From the NCBI GenBank assembly GCA_030699825.1, contig JAUYKV010000045.1:1-64000 (forward strand): a stretch of DNA of 64,000 bases. Direction: 5' to 3'. Below are positions 30,650 through 39,485 of the stretch, in pieces (position 1 is the stretch's first letter; each line of letters begins with the position of its first letter). The stretch is from Pseudomonas sp. (GTDB taxonomy: Bacteria > Pseudomonadota > Gammaproteobacteria > Pseudomonadales > Pseudomonadaceae). The translations under genes and the position numbers were made by a program. The notes beneath the pieces were generated by a model. That model was not told the DNA's origin, did no database searches, and saw only the letters and a program-made list of their open reading frames with translations.

Positions 30650-31441
30650 ATGTCATTATTCCAACGCCAATTAATCGCCGCACTGCTGTTCGCCTGCCTC
30701 AGCCTCGCGGCCCAGGCTCAGCCGCTGCGCATTGTCAGCGAAGCCTGGCCGCCCTATATCCATGACGACAACGGCGTCCTGCGCGGCCTTGATTACGAAG
30801 CCGCGCACACCGTCCTGCAACGTCTGGGCGTCGAGGTCGAATGGCAAATGCTGCCGTGGCGGCGCTGCCTGATGGCAATGGAACAGGGTCAGGCCGACGG
30901 CATCCTCGGCGTCTTCCACACCCCGGAGCGCGAAGCCTCGATGCTGTTTGCCGACGAGCCACTGTCACAGGTCGAGCTCGTGCTGTTCTACGCCAAGACC
31001 AACCCCCATCCCTTTCACCGCCTCGCCGATCTGCGCGGGCTGAAAATCGGCGTTTCCGCCGGCTACTGGTACAGCGACCGGGCCTTTCGTGAATCCACCC
31101 TGTTCACCCGTGAGTCGGCACCCAGCCACGTGGCCAACTTCGGCAAGCTGGTGCGCAAACGGGTCGACCTGGTGATCAACGACCGCCGTGGCGGCCACTT
31201 CGCCCTGGCCCAGGCCGGCCTGGACAAGCAGGTCCGTCAGCATCCGCGGGTCATCAGTCGCGACCGTATGTACCTGGGACTGCGCCGCGATGCCGGACTT
31301 GAGCAGCTGGCCCGGCGCTTCGCCAACGAACTGCGCCGTTTCAAGCGCGAGCCGGCCTATGCAGCCCTGCAAGCACGCTACGACGACCCGGCTCACGCCC
31401 GACTGGCAGGCGACCCATCGAACCAGTCGGCAAACCATTAA
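30650..31441 (+). CDS. Periplasmic substrate-binding protein (transporter family 3 / PBPb)
   Basis: 263 residues with a clean signal peptide (LIAALLFACLSLAAQAQ, cleavage after AQA). The mature part is a type II binding fold: PLRIVSEAWPPYIHDDNGVLRGLDYE, MLPWRRCLMAMEQGQADGILGVF and the DLRGLKIGVSAGYWY hinge region. Polar amino acids or small organic ions are the usual ligands, but no transport genes are adjacent, so it may be an orphan binding or sensor protein. It follows ppnN after about 117 bp. Confidence 0.85.
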   Translation: MSLFQRQLIAALLFACLSLAAQAQPLRIVSEAWPPYIHDDNGVLRGLDYEAAHTVLQRLGVEVEWQMLPWRRCLMAMEQGQADGILGVFHTPEREASMLFADEPLSQVELVLFYAKTNPHPFHRLADLRGLKIGVSAGYWYSDRAFRESTLFTRESAPSHVANFGKLVRKRVDLVINDRRGGHFALAQAGLDKQVRQHPRVISRDRMYLGLRRDAGLEQLARRFANELRRFKREPAYAALQARYDDPAHARLAGDPSNQSANH

Positions 31442-31472
31442 GCAGGCTAACGCTGCACAAGGGCATTGCTCT

Positions 31473-31650
31473 GAGGCTGGGAAAATATCGAAGGCCGTCG
31501 CGAGAGCGTCGTCGGGCGAGCGAAACAAGGCGCGCTCCGTGAAAACGAGGGAGTTTGGCGAGCCAAATGACCGAAGTTTTTTGCGTAGCGCAACGCAGTT
31601 GCAGCCGCCCGGCGGCGGTCGCAGCAGGTAAGCGATTTTTTCTCAGCCTC
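31473..31650. repeat. 178-bp element with imperfect terminal inverted repeats (copy C)
   Basis: Left end gaggctgggaaaatatcg (31473-31490) and right end cgattttttctcagcctc (31633-31650) pair with two mismatches in 18. Internal parts recur in the gap 15953-16082 and near 721-752 and 37932-37967. It is the longest member of that repeat family here and fills the centre of the 358-bp gap between the binding-protein gene and rhlE. No coding capacity. Confidence 0.65.
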
Positions 31651-31655
31651 TCTGT

Positions 31656-31661
31656 TATACT
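31656..31661 (+). promoter_or_regulatory. Possible -10 box of rhlE
   Basis: TATACT at 31656-31661 just beyond the repeat element, with a T-rich rather than consensus -35. It would leave a long leader of about 130 bases, as is common for cold-inducible RNA helicase genes. Confidence 0.35.
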
Positions 31662-31799
31662 CCGGCCTTCCCGCCAGGCTTGCGCCCGGATGCTAGTCCC
31701 CAGAGACCAGCAGTACCGGACGGGATTGCGCCCCCCAAGCGCGATTCAAGTCAGGCAATACACCCCATAGGGCCTCGCCCTCACTAAACAGGATTACTC

Positions 31800-33650
31800 A
31801 TGTCCTTTGCCTCCCTCGGTCTCTCCGAGGCTTTAGTCCGCGCCATCGAGGCAGCGGGCTACACCGAGCCCACCCCAGTGCAACAGCGGGCCATTCCCGC
31901 CGTGTTGCAAGGCCGCGACCTGATGGTTGCCGCCCAGACCGGGACGGGTAAAACCGGCGGTTTCGCCTTGCCAATCCTCGAAATGCTGTTTCCCAACGGC
32001 CATCCGGATCGCGAGCACCGTCACGGCCCGAAACAACCACGCGTGCTGGTGCTGACCCCCACTCGCGAACTGGCGGCCCAGGTCCACCAGAGCTTCAAGG
32101 TCTATGCCCGTGACCTGAAGTTCGTCAGCACCTGCATCTTCGGTGGTGTCGGCATGAACCCTCAGGTGCAAGCCATGGCCAAGGGCGTCGACGTCCTGGT
32201 GGCCTGCCCCGGTCGCCTGCTCGACCTGGTCGGCCAGCGTGCCGTGGATTTGTCCCACGTGGAAATCCTGGTACTGGACGAAGCCGACCGCATGCTCGAC
32301 ATGGGCTTCGTGCATGACGTGAAGAAGGTCCTCGCGCGCCTGCCGAGCAAACGGCAGAACCTGCTGTTCTCGGCGACCTTCTCCAAAGACATCACCGATC
32401 TGGCCGGCAAGCTGCTGCACAACCCCGAGCGCATCGAGGTCACGCCGCCGAACACCACGGTCGAGCGCATCGAACAGCGGGTATTCCGCCTGCAGGCCAG
32501 CCACAAGCGCGCCCTGCTCGCCCACCTGATCAGCGCCGGCGCTTGGGAACAGGTGCTGGTGTTCACCCGCACCAAGCACGGTGCCAACCGCCTGGCCGAG
32601 TACCTCGACAAGCACGGCCTGGCGTCCGTGGCGATTCATGGCAACAAGAGCCAGAACGCCCGCACCAAGGCCCTGGCCGACTTCAAGGCCGGTAACGTGC
32701 GAATCATGGTCGCCACCGACATCGCCGCCCGCGGCCTGGACATCGACCAGTTGCCCCATGTGGTCAACTTCGAGCTGCCGAATATCGAGGAAGACTACGT
32801 CCACCGCATCGGCCGCACCGGCCGTGCCGGTCGTAGCGGCGAGGCGATCTCGCTGGTCGCGCCCGATGAAGAAAAACTGCTCAAGGGCATCGAGCGCATG
32901 ACCAAGCAGAAGATCGCCGATGGCGACCTGCTCGGTTTCGACGCCAGCACGGTCGAGGCCGAGCGTCCGGAAGTGCGCGAGCCGCAGAAGCCACGCCAGC
33001 CCCGCGGCGCCAAGCCCGCAGGCGAACGCCACGGCGGCGGGCGCAAGGACAAGGGCAAGGACAGCGGCAAGGCCAAGCCTCAGGCCGCCCGCTCGCAGCA
33101 GCCACGCAGCGCACAAACCGGCCGCGCCGCCGCACCGGCAGTACCCGCCCTGCCGCCGGATCGGGCGCCGGATGAATTCCGCGACGACGAAATCGATAAC
33201 TTCGGTAATCGGGCCGACTATGTCAGCCCACACCAGAACAAGCAGCAGAACCGTGGCCGTCGGCCCGGTGCGCCTGCTTCGGGCCCCAGCGCCAGCAACG
33301 GTGTTGGTCAGGCGCCGCGTACCCCCAGCAATAACCCGCGCAGCGGCGCAGGGGCAGGTGCCGGCAACCAAGGCAAACGTCAGGGTGCTGGCGGCGGCCA
33401 AGGGCGCAATAGCTCCGGTCGTGCCCGTCCGTCACGCGACTCGCGCGAGATCACCACGTCGCTCAACCGCGACGAACTGCCACGTCAGGAGGGCGCCGTT
33501 AAAAGCCCGCGCGACAAGCAGCCGGTGATCGTGCACAAGGGATCGCGCAGCACCGAGCGCTTCCCGACGCCCGAGCAGCTCGACCAGCTGCCGAGCAGTC
33601 GTCCGCGCGGCGAGAAGCCTGCACTGCTGACGCGTAATCGCGAAAGCTAA
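31800..33650 (+). CDS. rhlE: DEAD-box ATP-dependent RNA helicase RhlE
   Basis: 616 residues. The helicase core (about 1-380) has every DEAD-box motif: Q motif [58 protein letters not shown] and [11 protein letters not shown]. The remaining ~230 residues are a low-complexity basic/Gly/Pro/Gln tail rich in Lys and Arg, as in pseudomonad RhlE proteins where it aids RNA binding. Role: unwinding structured RNA in ribosome assembly and RNA decay, important in the cold. It ends with two terminator hairpins and is convergent with yceI. Confidence 0.95.
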   Translation: MSFASLGLSEALVRAIEAAGYTEPTPVQQRAIPAVLQGRDLMVAAQTGTGKTGGFALPILEMLFPNGHPDREHRHGPKQPRVLVLTPTRELAAQVHQSFKVYARDLKFVSTCIFGGVGMNPQVQAMAKGVDVLVACPGRLLDLVGQRAVDLSHVEILVLDEADRMLDMGFVHDVKKVLARLPSKRQNLLFSATFSKDITDLAGKLLHNPERIEVTPPNTTVERIEQRVFRLQASHKRALLAHLISAGAWEQVLVFTRTKHGANRLAEYLDKHGLASVAIHGNKSQNARTKALADFKAGNVRIMVATDIAARGLDIDQLPHVVNFELPNIEEDYVHRIGRTGRAGRSGEAISLVAPDEEKLLKGIERMTKQKIADGDLLGFDASTVEAERPEVREPQKPRQPRGAKPAGERHGGGRKDKGKDSGKAKPQAARSQQPRSAQTGRAAAPAVPALPPDRAPDEFRDDEIDNFGNRADYVSPHQNKQQNRGRRPGAPASGPSASNGVGQAPRTPSNNPRSGAGAGAGNQGKRQGAGGGQGRNSSGRARPSRDSREITTSLNRDELPRQEGAVKSPRDKQPVIVHKGSRSTERFPTPEQLDQLPSSRPRGEKPALLTRNRES

Positions 33651-33666
33651 GCAACGCTGTTAACCA

Positions 33667-33692
33667 CAACGCCGACCTCAGGGTCGGCGTTG
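33667..33692. terminator. First hairpin of a tandem terminator
   Basis: Arms caacgccgacc (33667-33677) and ggtcggcgttg (33682-33692) pair perfectly around four bases, 16 bp after the rhlE stop; it lacks a T tract. Confidence 0.75.
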
Positions 33693-33708
33693 TCGTTTCT
33701 GCACTCGC

Positions 33709-33741
33709 AAAAACGCCGACCCTGGGGTCGGCGTTTTTTTT
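33709..33741. terminator. Second, bidirectional terminator between rhlE and yceI
   Basis: A-rich left arm with acgccgacc and right arm ggtcggcgt followed by eight T's; the stem has the same GCCGACC core as the hairpin 40 bp upstream. The A run on the left gives U's for yceI coming from the other side. Confidence 0.92.
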
Positions 33742-33759
33742 GCGCTACACGGCTTTGGC

Positions 33760-34338
33760 TTACTGGCGCACGCCTTCGACCGAGATGATCAGCTCGACTT
33801 CAGAAGACGCCGGACCGAGATCCTTCTCGATGGCGAAGTCCTTCAGCTTGAGTGTGGTGCTGCCGGCAAAGCCGGCGCGGTAGCCGCCCCACGGGTCTTC
33901 GCCCTGGCCAATGAAGGTCGCGGCGATCACCACCGGCTTGGTCACGCCGTTGAGCGTCAGGTTGCCGGTGATGTCGGCCGTGCCTTCGCCGGTGGATTTC
34001 ACCGAAGTAGACTCGAAGGTTGCAGTCGGGTGCTTGTCGACGCTGAGGAAGTCATCGCTGCGGAGATGCTTGTCGCGCTCGGCATGGTTGGTGTCGACGC
34101 TGGCGGTGTTCAGCGTCACGCTGACCTTGCTCGCTTGCGGGTTCTTGTCGTCGAAGCTGAAGCTGCCGTCAAAGTCCTTGAAGGTGCCGTACAACCAGCT
34201 GTAACCCAGGTGACTGATCTTGAAATTGACGAAGGCGTGCTGGCCTTGCTTGTCGATGGCGTAATCGGCGGCCATGGCCTGACCTGCGCCGAGCAGTGCA
34301 GTACCGAGGGCCAGGGCGGCGAGGGTTTTCTTCAACAT
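33760..34338 (-). CDS. yceI: YceI family periplasmic protein
   Basis: 192 residues with a signal peptide ([19 protein letters not shown], cleavage after AMA). The mature part is the YceI lipocalin-like barrel that holds isoprenoid-type lipids: the [19 protein letters not shown] segment, [21 protein letters not shown] and the [11 protein letters not shown] strand. The ATG at 34338 follows AAGGAG by seven bases; the frame upstream is open to 34365 but lacks such a site. In P. aeruginosa the homologue has been described as the PasP protein. It is co-oriented with a cytochrome b561 gene 64 bp upstream, the standard yceJ-yceI pair. Confidence 0.93.
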   Translation of the reverse strand: MLKKTLAALALGTALLGAGQAMAADYAIDKQGQHAFVNFKISHLGYSWLYGTFKDFDGSFSFDDKNPQASKVSVTLNTASVDTNHAERDKHLRSDDFLSVDKHPTATFESTSVKSTGEGTADITGNLTLNGVTKPVVIAATFIGQGEDPWGGYRAGFAGSTTLKLKDFAIEKDLGPASSEVELIISVEGVRQ

Positions 34339-34402
34339 GGGCATACTCCTTGTGAGGTTGAGCAATTCGGCACGCGAAATGTCCCGCGCACCTGGAACGG
34401 TT

Positions 34403-34948
34403 TCAGCGACCGAACATGCGGCTTAGCGTGCGGTCACGGTCGATAAAGTGATGTTTCAGTGCGGCCAGGGCGTGAATGCCGGCAAAAATCACCAGAGCCC
34501 AACCGAGGTATTCATGCACCAGGCCGGCAATATCTTCCTGGTTGGCAATGCCGGTGATGGTCGCTGGCACCGCGAACAGGCCGAACACCCCGATACTCCG
34601 GCCATCGGCGGTGGAAATCAGGTAGCCGGAGAGCATCAACACGATCAAGCCCAAATAGAGAAAGGCGTGACCGAGCCTGGCGCCCAGTCGGGTTAGCCGG
34701 TCATGGCTGGGCAAGCTGGCCGGCGGCGGGCTGATCCAGCGCCAGAGCATGCGCCCGAGCATGACCATGAACAGCAGGATGCCGATGCTCTTGTGCAGAT
34801 CCGGCGCGGTCTTGTACCAACTGCTGTAGTAATCCAGGCCGACCATCCAGTAGCCCAGCCCGAACAGGCCAAAAACCGCCACTGCCACCAGCCAATGCAA
34901 GGCGATGCTGATCAAACCGTAATGGGAGGGGGTGTTGCGCCACTGCAT
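34403..34948 (-). CDS. Cytochrome b561-family protein (YceJ-like)
   Basis: 181 residues with four membrane helices. Haem-ligand histidines are visible in [29 protein letters not shown] and [11 protein letters not shown]. Such proteins carry electrons through the inner membrane, here probably paired with the periplasmic YceI partner. ATG 34948 ([11 protein letters not shown]) is chosen by alignment; the longer frame from 35005 adds 19 residues and neither has a clear ribosome site. Confidence 0.88.
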   Translation of the reverse strand: MQWRNTPSHYGLISIALHWLVAVAVFGLFGLGYWMVGLDYYSSWYKTAPDLHKSIGILLFMVMLGRMLWRWISPPPASLPSHDRLTRLGARLGHAFLYLGLIVLMLSGYLISTADGRSIGVFGLFAVPATITGIANQEDIAGLVHEYLGWALVIFAGIHALAALKHHFIDRDRTLSRMFGR

Positions 34949-35147
34949 CGAGAAGGCCCGCACAGAAAGTTCGCCAAGAAAATGATCAGGCAAGGGTAGC
35001 GGCAAATCTATCGATTAAAAGCGGAATTTTTCGCTTTGAAATATCGGGAAATACGATGCTTAGGCTGTGAATTTCACCTCGCCGACCATGGTGCACATGG
35101 GCAGGGAGGCATCTGATAGGCTTGCCACTGATGATCAAGAGAGACCG

Positions 35148-35416
35148 AGGGTCTGTTCCCGTTTCATTCGCGAGCCGCGTTGCAGCGAGAAATGGCCCCC
35201 GGTTAGGCGCAGGACGCAGGTAATGGTCGCTCCCTTGCCAAGTCCTGCAACAACAGCGGGGGGCCATTTCCCGCGCAACCCTGCGGGCCGGGCCTGTTTT
35301 TACGCGATGCAGCGTTTCTCGATGCCTATTTGGAATGACCAAACCTCGCATCTCGTGCCTTGCCTCGCGTAAAAACAGGCTCCGGCGCGACCGCGAATAA
35401 AACGGGAACAGACCCT
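35148..35416. mobile_element. 269-bp MITE-like element with 25-bp terminal inverted repeats
   Basis: The left end (35148-35172, agggtctgttcccgttt then cattcgcg) and right end (35392-35416, cgcgaataaaacggg then aacagaccct) are reverse complements at 24 of 25 positions. Inside are two more inverted pairs: aaatggccccc (35190-35200) with gggggccattt (35259-35269), and gcctgtttttacgcga (35292-35307) with tcgcgtaaaaacaggc (35365-35380), both perfect. No open frame of note. I see no convincing target duplication. The rest of the 470-bp gap (34949-35147) holds the divergent upstream region of the cytochrome gene and nothing else recognisable. Confidence 0.8.
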
Positions 35417-35418
35417 AG

Positions 35419-36825
35419 ATGAGCCTGAACGACCACTGGATGCAGCGCGACCTGAATGTGCTCTGGCATCCCTGCACCCAGATGAAAGATCACGAACAGC
35501 TGCCCCTGGTGCCGATCAAGCGCGGTGAAGGGGTCTGGCTGGAAGACTTCGACGGCAAGCGTTACCTCGACGCCGTCAGCTCCTGGTGGGTCAACGTGTT
35601 TGGCCATGCCAACCCGCGGATCAACCAGCGCATCAAGGACCAGGTCGACCAACTGGAGCACGTGATCCTCGCCGGCTTCAGCCATCAGCCGGTAATCGAG
35701 TTGTCCGAGCGCCTGGTCAAGCTGACCCCGGCCGGCCTCGACCGGGTGTTCTATGCCGACAACGGTTCATCCTGTATCGAAGTCGCGCTGAAGATGAGCT
35801 TTCACTACTGGCTGAACGTCGGCAAACCCGAGAAAAAGCGCTTCGTCACCCTGACCAACAGCTACCACGGCGAAACCATCGCGGCCATGTCGGTCGGCGA
35901 TGTCGCGCTGTTCACCGACACCTACAAGGCGCTGCTGCTGGACACCATCAAGGTGCCCAGCCCGGACTGTTATTTGCGCCCCGACGGCGTGAGCTGGGAA
36001 GCCCACTCGCGGGCCATGTTCGCCCATATGGAGCAAACCCTGGCCGAGCACGGCCATGAGGTGGCGGCGGTGATAGTCGAGCCGCTGATTCAGGGCGCCG
36101 GCGGCATGCGCATGTACCATCCGGTCTACCTCAGGCTGCTGCGCGAGGCTTGCGACCGCTATGGCGTGCATCTGATCCACGACGAGATCGCCGTCGGCTT
36201 CGGCCGTACCGGGACGATGTTCGCTTGCGAGCAGGCCGGCATCCGTCCGGACTTCCTCTGCCTGTCCAAGGCCCTGACCGGTGGCTACCTGCCGCTGGCC
36301 GCCTGCCTGACCACCGACACCATCTACCAGGCGTTCTACGACGACTACAACACCCTGCGCGCCTTTCTCCACTCGCACAGCTACACCGGCAATCCGCTGG
36401 CCTGTGCCGCAGCCCTGGCGACCCTGGATATCTTCGAGCAGGACAACGTCATCGAGGCCAACAAGGCTTTGGCCGCGCGCATGGCCAGCGCCACCGCGCA
36501 CCTGGTCGATCACCCGCATGTCGCCGAAGTGCGCCAGACCGGCATGGCCCTGGCCATCGAAATGGTCCAGGACAAGGCGAGCAAGACCGCCTACCCCTGG
36601 CAGGAACGGCGCGGCCTCAAGGTTTATCAGCACGCCCTGCAACGGGGCGCCCTGCTGCGCCCGCTGGGCAGCGTGGTGTATTTCCTGCCGCCCTATGTGA
36701 TCACCGAGGAGCAGATCGACTTCCTCGCCGAGGTGGCCAGCGAAGGCATCGATATCGCCACGCGCAACTCGGTCAGCGTGGCCGTGGGCAACAATCGCTA
36801 CCCGGGCTTTCGCGATCCGGGTTGA
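35419..36825 (+). CDS. bioA: Adenosylmethionine-8-amino-7-oxononanoate aminotransferase
   Basis: 468 residues, class III PLP transaminase that converts KAPA to DAPA in biotin synthesis using SAM as amino donor. PLP Lys284 lies in CLSKALTGGYLP; the Trp-rich AVSSWWVNVFGH segment and YHGETIAAMSVGD are BioA features, and HDEIAVGFGRTG carries the cofactor Asp. The ATG sits two bases after the right end of the MITE-like element, so the element supplies the whole proximal leader and the ribosome site is poor (GGGAA 13 bases upstream). Other bio genes are not in the window. Confidence 0.95.
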   Translation: MSLNDHWMQRDLNVLWHPCTQMKDHEQLPLVPIKRGEGVWLEDFDGKRYLDAVSSWWVNVFGHANPRINQRIKDQVDQLEHVILAGFSHQPVIELSERLVKLTPAGLDRVFYADNGSSCIEVALKMSFHYWLNVGKPEKKRFVTLTNSYHGETIAAMSVGDVALFTDTYKALLLDTIKVPSPDCYLRPDGVSWEAHSRAMFAHMEQTLAEHGHEVAAVIVEPLIQGAGGMRMYHPVYLRLLREACDRYGVHLIHDEIAVGFGRTGTMFACEQAGIRPDFLCLSKALTGGYLPLAACLTTDTIYQAFYDDYNTLRAFLHSHSYTGNPLACAAALATLDIFEQDNVIEANKALAARMASATAHLVDHPHVAEVRQTGMALAIEMVQDKASKTAYPWQERRGLKVYQHALQRGALLRPLGSVVYFLPPYVITEEQIDFLAEVASEGIDIATRNSVSVAVGNNRYPGFRDPG

Positions 36826-36913
36826 CGACATAAGTCGCAGGGCGGATGGCGCTTCAGCCATCAACCCTTGCGCTATTGCGGCGGATGAAAAGAACCTCAT
36901 CCACCCGGAAAGC

Positions 36914-36930
36914 GGTGCGCACGGCGCACC
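36914..36930. repeat. Small palindrome between bioA and rsmE
   Basis: ggtgcgc (36914-36920) and gcgcacc (36924-36930) pair perfectly around three bases, part of a common Pseudomonas GGTGCGC...CACCCTACG intergenic repeat. Confidence 0.6.
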
Positions 36931-36971
36931 CTACGGCTAGAATTTACGCCTTTGCTTCAGGTTCGCCTCCT

Positions 36972-37691
36972 ATGCGCCTATCCCGCTTCTTTATCGACGC
37001 CCCGCTCGCTCTCGGCCAGCATCAGTTGCCGGAAACCCAGGCTCACTATATCGGCCGCGTATTGCGCCATGCCGTTGGCGATGCCGTACAACTGTTCGAC
37101 GGCAGCGGCAACGAGTTTCTCGGCGAGCTGATCGAGGTCGGCAAGAAGGTCGTGCGTGTTGAATTGCGCGAAGCCTTCACCGGCCTGGCCGAGTCGCCGC
37201 TGCATATCCACCTGGGCCAGGGCCTGTCGCGGGGCGAGCGGATGGACTGGGCGATCCAGAAGGCCAGCGAACTGGGAGCCAATGCCATCACCCCGATTGT
37301 CAGCGAGCGCTGCGAGGTGCGCCTGAAAGACGAGCGTGCCGACAAGCGCATGGCCCATTGGCGCCAGGTGGCGATCAGTGCCTGCGAACAGTGCGGCCGC
37401 TCGGTGATTCCGCTCATTCACCCGCCCCTCGCTCTTGCCGACTGGCTCGAGCAGAGCGAGGCGGAGTTGAAGCTGGTGCTGCACCCGGTGGCCGAGCCGC
37501 TGGCCAGTCACGGCAAACCGCAGTCGCTGGCCTTTCTGATCGGCCCCGAAGGCGGCCTGACGGACGCCGAAGTGGCACAGGCCAAGAGCCACGGCTTCCA
37601 CGCCGCACGCCTGGGGCCGCGCGTGCTCCGCACGGAAACCGCGCCAGTGGTGGCGCTCAGCGTGGCGCAGCAGCTGTGGGGGGACTTCTAA
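36972..37691 (+). CDS. rsmE: 16S rRNA m3U1498 methyltransferase
   Basis: 239 residues. RsmE methylates U1498 of 16S rRNA with SAM. N-terminal PUA-like part with RFFIDAPL and AHYIGRVLRHAVGD, then a SPOUT domain with LGQGLSRGERMDWAIQKASELG, the IVSERCEVRL strand and the knot motif LIGPEGGLTDAE, ending LGPRVLRTETAPVVAL. ATG 36972 is chosen on alignment; upstream frame to 36846 reads repeat DNA. No strong ribosome site. Confidence 0.96.
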   Translation: MRLSRFFIDAPLALGQHQLPETQAHYIGRVLRHAVGDAVQLFDGSGNEFLGELIEVGKKVVRVELREAFTGLAESPLHIHLGQGLSRGERMDWAIQKASELGANAITPIVSERCEVRLKDERADKRMAHWRQVAISACEQCGRSVIPLIHPPLALADWLEQSEAELKLVLHPVAEPLASHGKPQSLAFLIGPEGGLTDAEVAQAKSHGFHAARLGPRVLRTETAPVVALSVAQQLWGDF

Positions 37692-37722
37692 AAAATTGCT
37701 GACGCGTACGTAGACGGGCGAG

Positions 37723-37848
37723 GCGCAGCGACAGCCCGCCGGAGGTGTGTCGTACCGGTGATCCACGGCGCACCGCCTGCGGGTAGGGCGGTCCGGGCGG
37801 CGTTCCGATCGGAGCTAGGGCGGCCTCGGAGCGCAGCGACAGCCCGCC
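37723..37848. repeat. Tandem-like direct repeats downstream of rsmE
   Basis: An 18-base segment gcgcagcgacagcccgcc occurs identically at 37723-37740 and 37831-37848, each followed by a diverged copy with a CGGCGCACCGCCTGCGG- or GGTGCACTGCCTGCGG-like part. Looks like a duplicated intergenic repeat unit of about 108 bp. Confidence 0.65.
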
Positions 37849-37931
37849 AGAATTTATGCCGCGCCCATGAACCATGGTGCACTGCCTGCGGCGAGTGACA
37901 CCCTACGAATCGCGGACTGCTCGAGGTAATG

Positions 37932-37967
37932 GGTCGCAGTAGGAGGGAGTTTTTCACAACCTCTCAG
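37932..37967. repeat. Terminal repeat-family segment overlapping the chpC stop (copy D)
   Basis: ggtcgcagtaggagggag and tttttcacaacctctcag match copies A-C; the last bases include the chpC stop codon, so the repeat end forms the 3' end of that gene. Confidence 0.6.
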
Positions 37968-38434
37968 ATCAACCCGGCATCTGCCAATTTCTGCTCCAGG
38001 CCGATCAGGTCGGGAATCTTCAGCACATCCTCGCCAATCAGCACCGCGTCCAGCTCCAGGGGCGACAGTGGCACGTCGGCGCGCAGCAGGTCGGCGCCGA
38101 CCTTTACCGAGCGCGGGATGCCCTGGACCAGCAGGGCGATGAACTTGACCTTGGCGCGCCCGCCGAGGGCGTTGATGATCGCCACCCGCGCCACGGAACC
38201 GACCTGGACCTGACCATCGGAGGCCGCCTCGAACGACAACAGCGGCAGACTCAGGTCACGCCAGCCAATCTGGCCGAGGAACCAGGCCGGCATGCCGGCA
38301 CTGACTTGCGGCGCGCGATAGGCAATCAACTCGGCGATGGCCACGTTGGGCAGCAACAGGGTGCGGTCGGCCAACGGCACCAGCAAGGCGGTCAGGCTGT
38401 TGACGGTGTTCGGGGTGGTTATCGCTTGGCTCAT
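37964..38434 (-). CDS. chpC: CheW-like chemosensory adaptor ChpC
   Basis: 156 residues of CheW fold: LLVPLADRTLLLPNVAIAELI, WFLGQIGWRDLSLPLLSFE and VKVGADLLRADVPLS. In P. aeruginosa ChpC couples additional inputs to the ChpA kinase. It is the last gene of the pilGHIJK-chpABC operon, 31 bp after chpB. Shorter and more diverged than PilI, the main CheW of the system. Confidence 0.92.
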   Translation of the reverse strand: MSQAITTPNTVNSLTALLVPLADRTLLLPNVAIAELIAYRAPQVSAGMPAWFLGQIGWRDLSLPLLSFEAASDGQVQVGSVARVAIINALGGRAKVKFIALLVQGIPRSVKVGADLLRADVPLSPLELDAVLIGEDVLKIPDLIGLEQKLADAGLI

Positions 38435-38465
38435 GAAAACATCCTATACAGGGCGACGCCCCGGA

Positions 38466-39485
38466 TTAACTGCACTGCTCGGCCAGATGATTGACCAACC
38501 CCGCGGCCAGCTCGCGCGGGTCGGCACTGAAGCTGCTGTAGCCACCCTCGCGCAGGCTGTCCGGCATGCTCGGGCAGACGCAGGAGTCGCCACGCTGGGT
38601 CCAGATCGCCCCGCCCTGGCGCCGCACATAGGCCGCCGCGGCGCTGCCATCGCTGCCCATGCCACTGAAGGCAATGACGCCGCAGAGGCCGGCAAAGTGC
38701 TGGGCCAGATTGAGCATCATCTGATCGATCGACGGGCTGTAGGGTTCCGGCCAGGCACATTCGCTGATCTGCATGGTGCCTGCGTCGCTGAAGCCCAGTT
38801 CACGACTGATCGGCACCACCACCACCTCGCCGCAGCGCACCGTATCGCCGTGCCGCGCCGGATTGACCCGCCACTGGCTATGCCGACCAACCGCCTGCGG
38901 CAGCGCCGACTCGAAACTGGGGTCGATATGCTGAGCATAGACGAAGCCCACCGGCAAACCGCCAGGCAAGGCGTCGAGGAACGCCTTGATCGCCGCCGGG
39001 CCGCCGAGCGAGGCGGCCAGCAACCAGACCTGGCGGGCCGGCTCACCGACCACCAGCGGCGTATCCGCGAGCACCTGCGGCAGATCCAGACGGGTCGGCC
39101 GCTGCGCCTCGGCCAGCAAAGCCTGCAGACTCGGCCCCACCGCTTGCGACGGGTCGCCGACCAGCTTCTTCAGCTTGCCGAACAGGCGGCGCTCCCAACG
39201 CGGATAATTTTCCGAATGCCGCTCCGGAGCATGTCCTTCGCCAAACAGGATCGGCGCGCTAGCCTTTTCCATCAGCTCGTCGACCAGGGGGAAATCCTCG
39301 GACTGGGCCAGGTCGACCAGCCACAGATCGGTCTCGCACGCCGCCAGGGTCGCCTCGTCCAGGCGCGCCGGATCGCTGTTGAGCACCACCTGATAGCCAC
39401 TCCCGGTCAACGCCTGCTGCAGCACATGGCGCTGCAGGGAGGTGTCGGCAATGACCGCAATGCGTGCCGCAGTGTTTTCCGTCAT
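38466..39485 (-). CDS. chpB: CheB-type methylesterase ChpB
   Basis: 339 residues. N-terminal response-regulator-like part (about 1-130) with a possible acceptor Asp58 in LWLVDLAQ but poor conservation of the rest of the receiver. C-terminal methylesterase has the triad Ser159 (AASLGGPAAIK), His186 (AQHIDPSFE) and an Asp in FSGMGSDGS. It would remove methyl groups from PilJ, opposing PilK. Its start overlaps the chpA stop by four bases, so the two are coupled. Confidence 0.95.
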   Translation of the reverse strand: MTENTAARIAVIADTSLQRHVLQQALTGSGYQVVLNSDPARLDEATLAACETDLWLVDLAQSEDFPLVDELMEKASAPILFGEGHAPERHSENYPRWERRLFGKLKKLVGDPSQAVGPSLQALLAEAQRPTRLDLPQVLADTPLVVGEPARQVWLLAASLGGPAAIKAFLDALPGGLPVGFVYAQHIDPSFESALPQAVGRHSQWRVNPARHGDTVRCGEVVVVPISRELGFSDAGTMQISECAWPEPYSPSIDQMMLNLAQHFAGLCGVIAFSGMGSDGSAAAAYVRRQGGAIWTQRGDSCVCPSMPDSLREGGYSSFSADPRELAAGLVNHLAEQCS

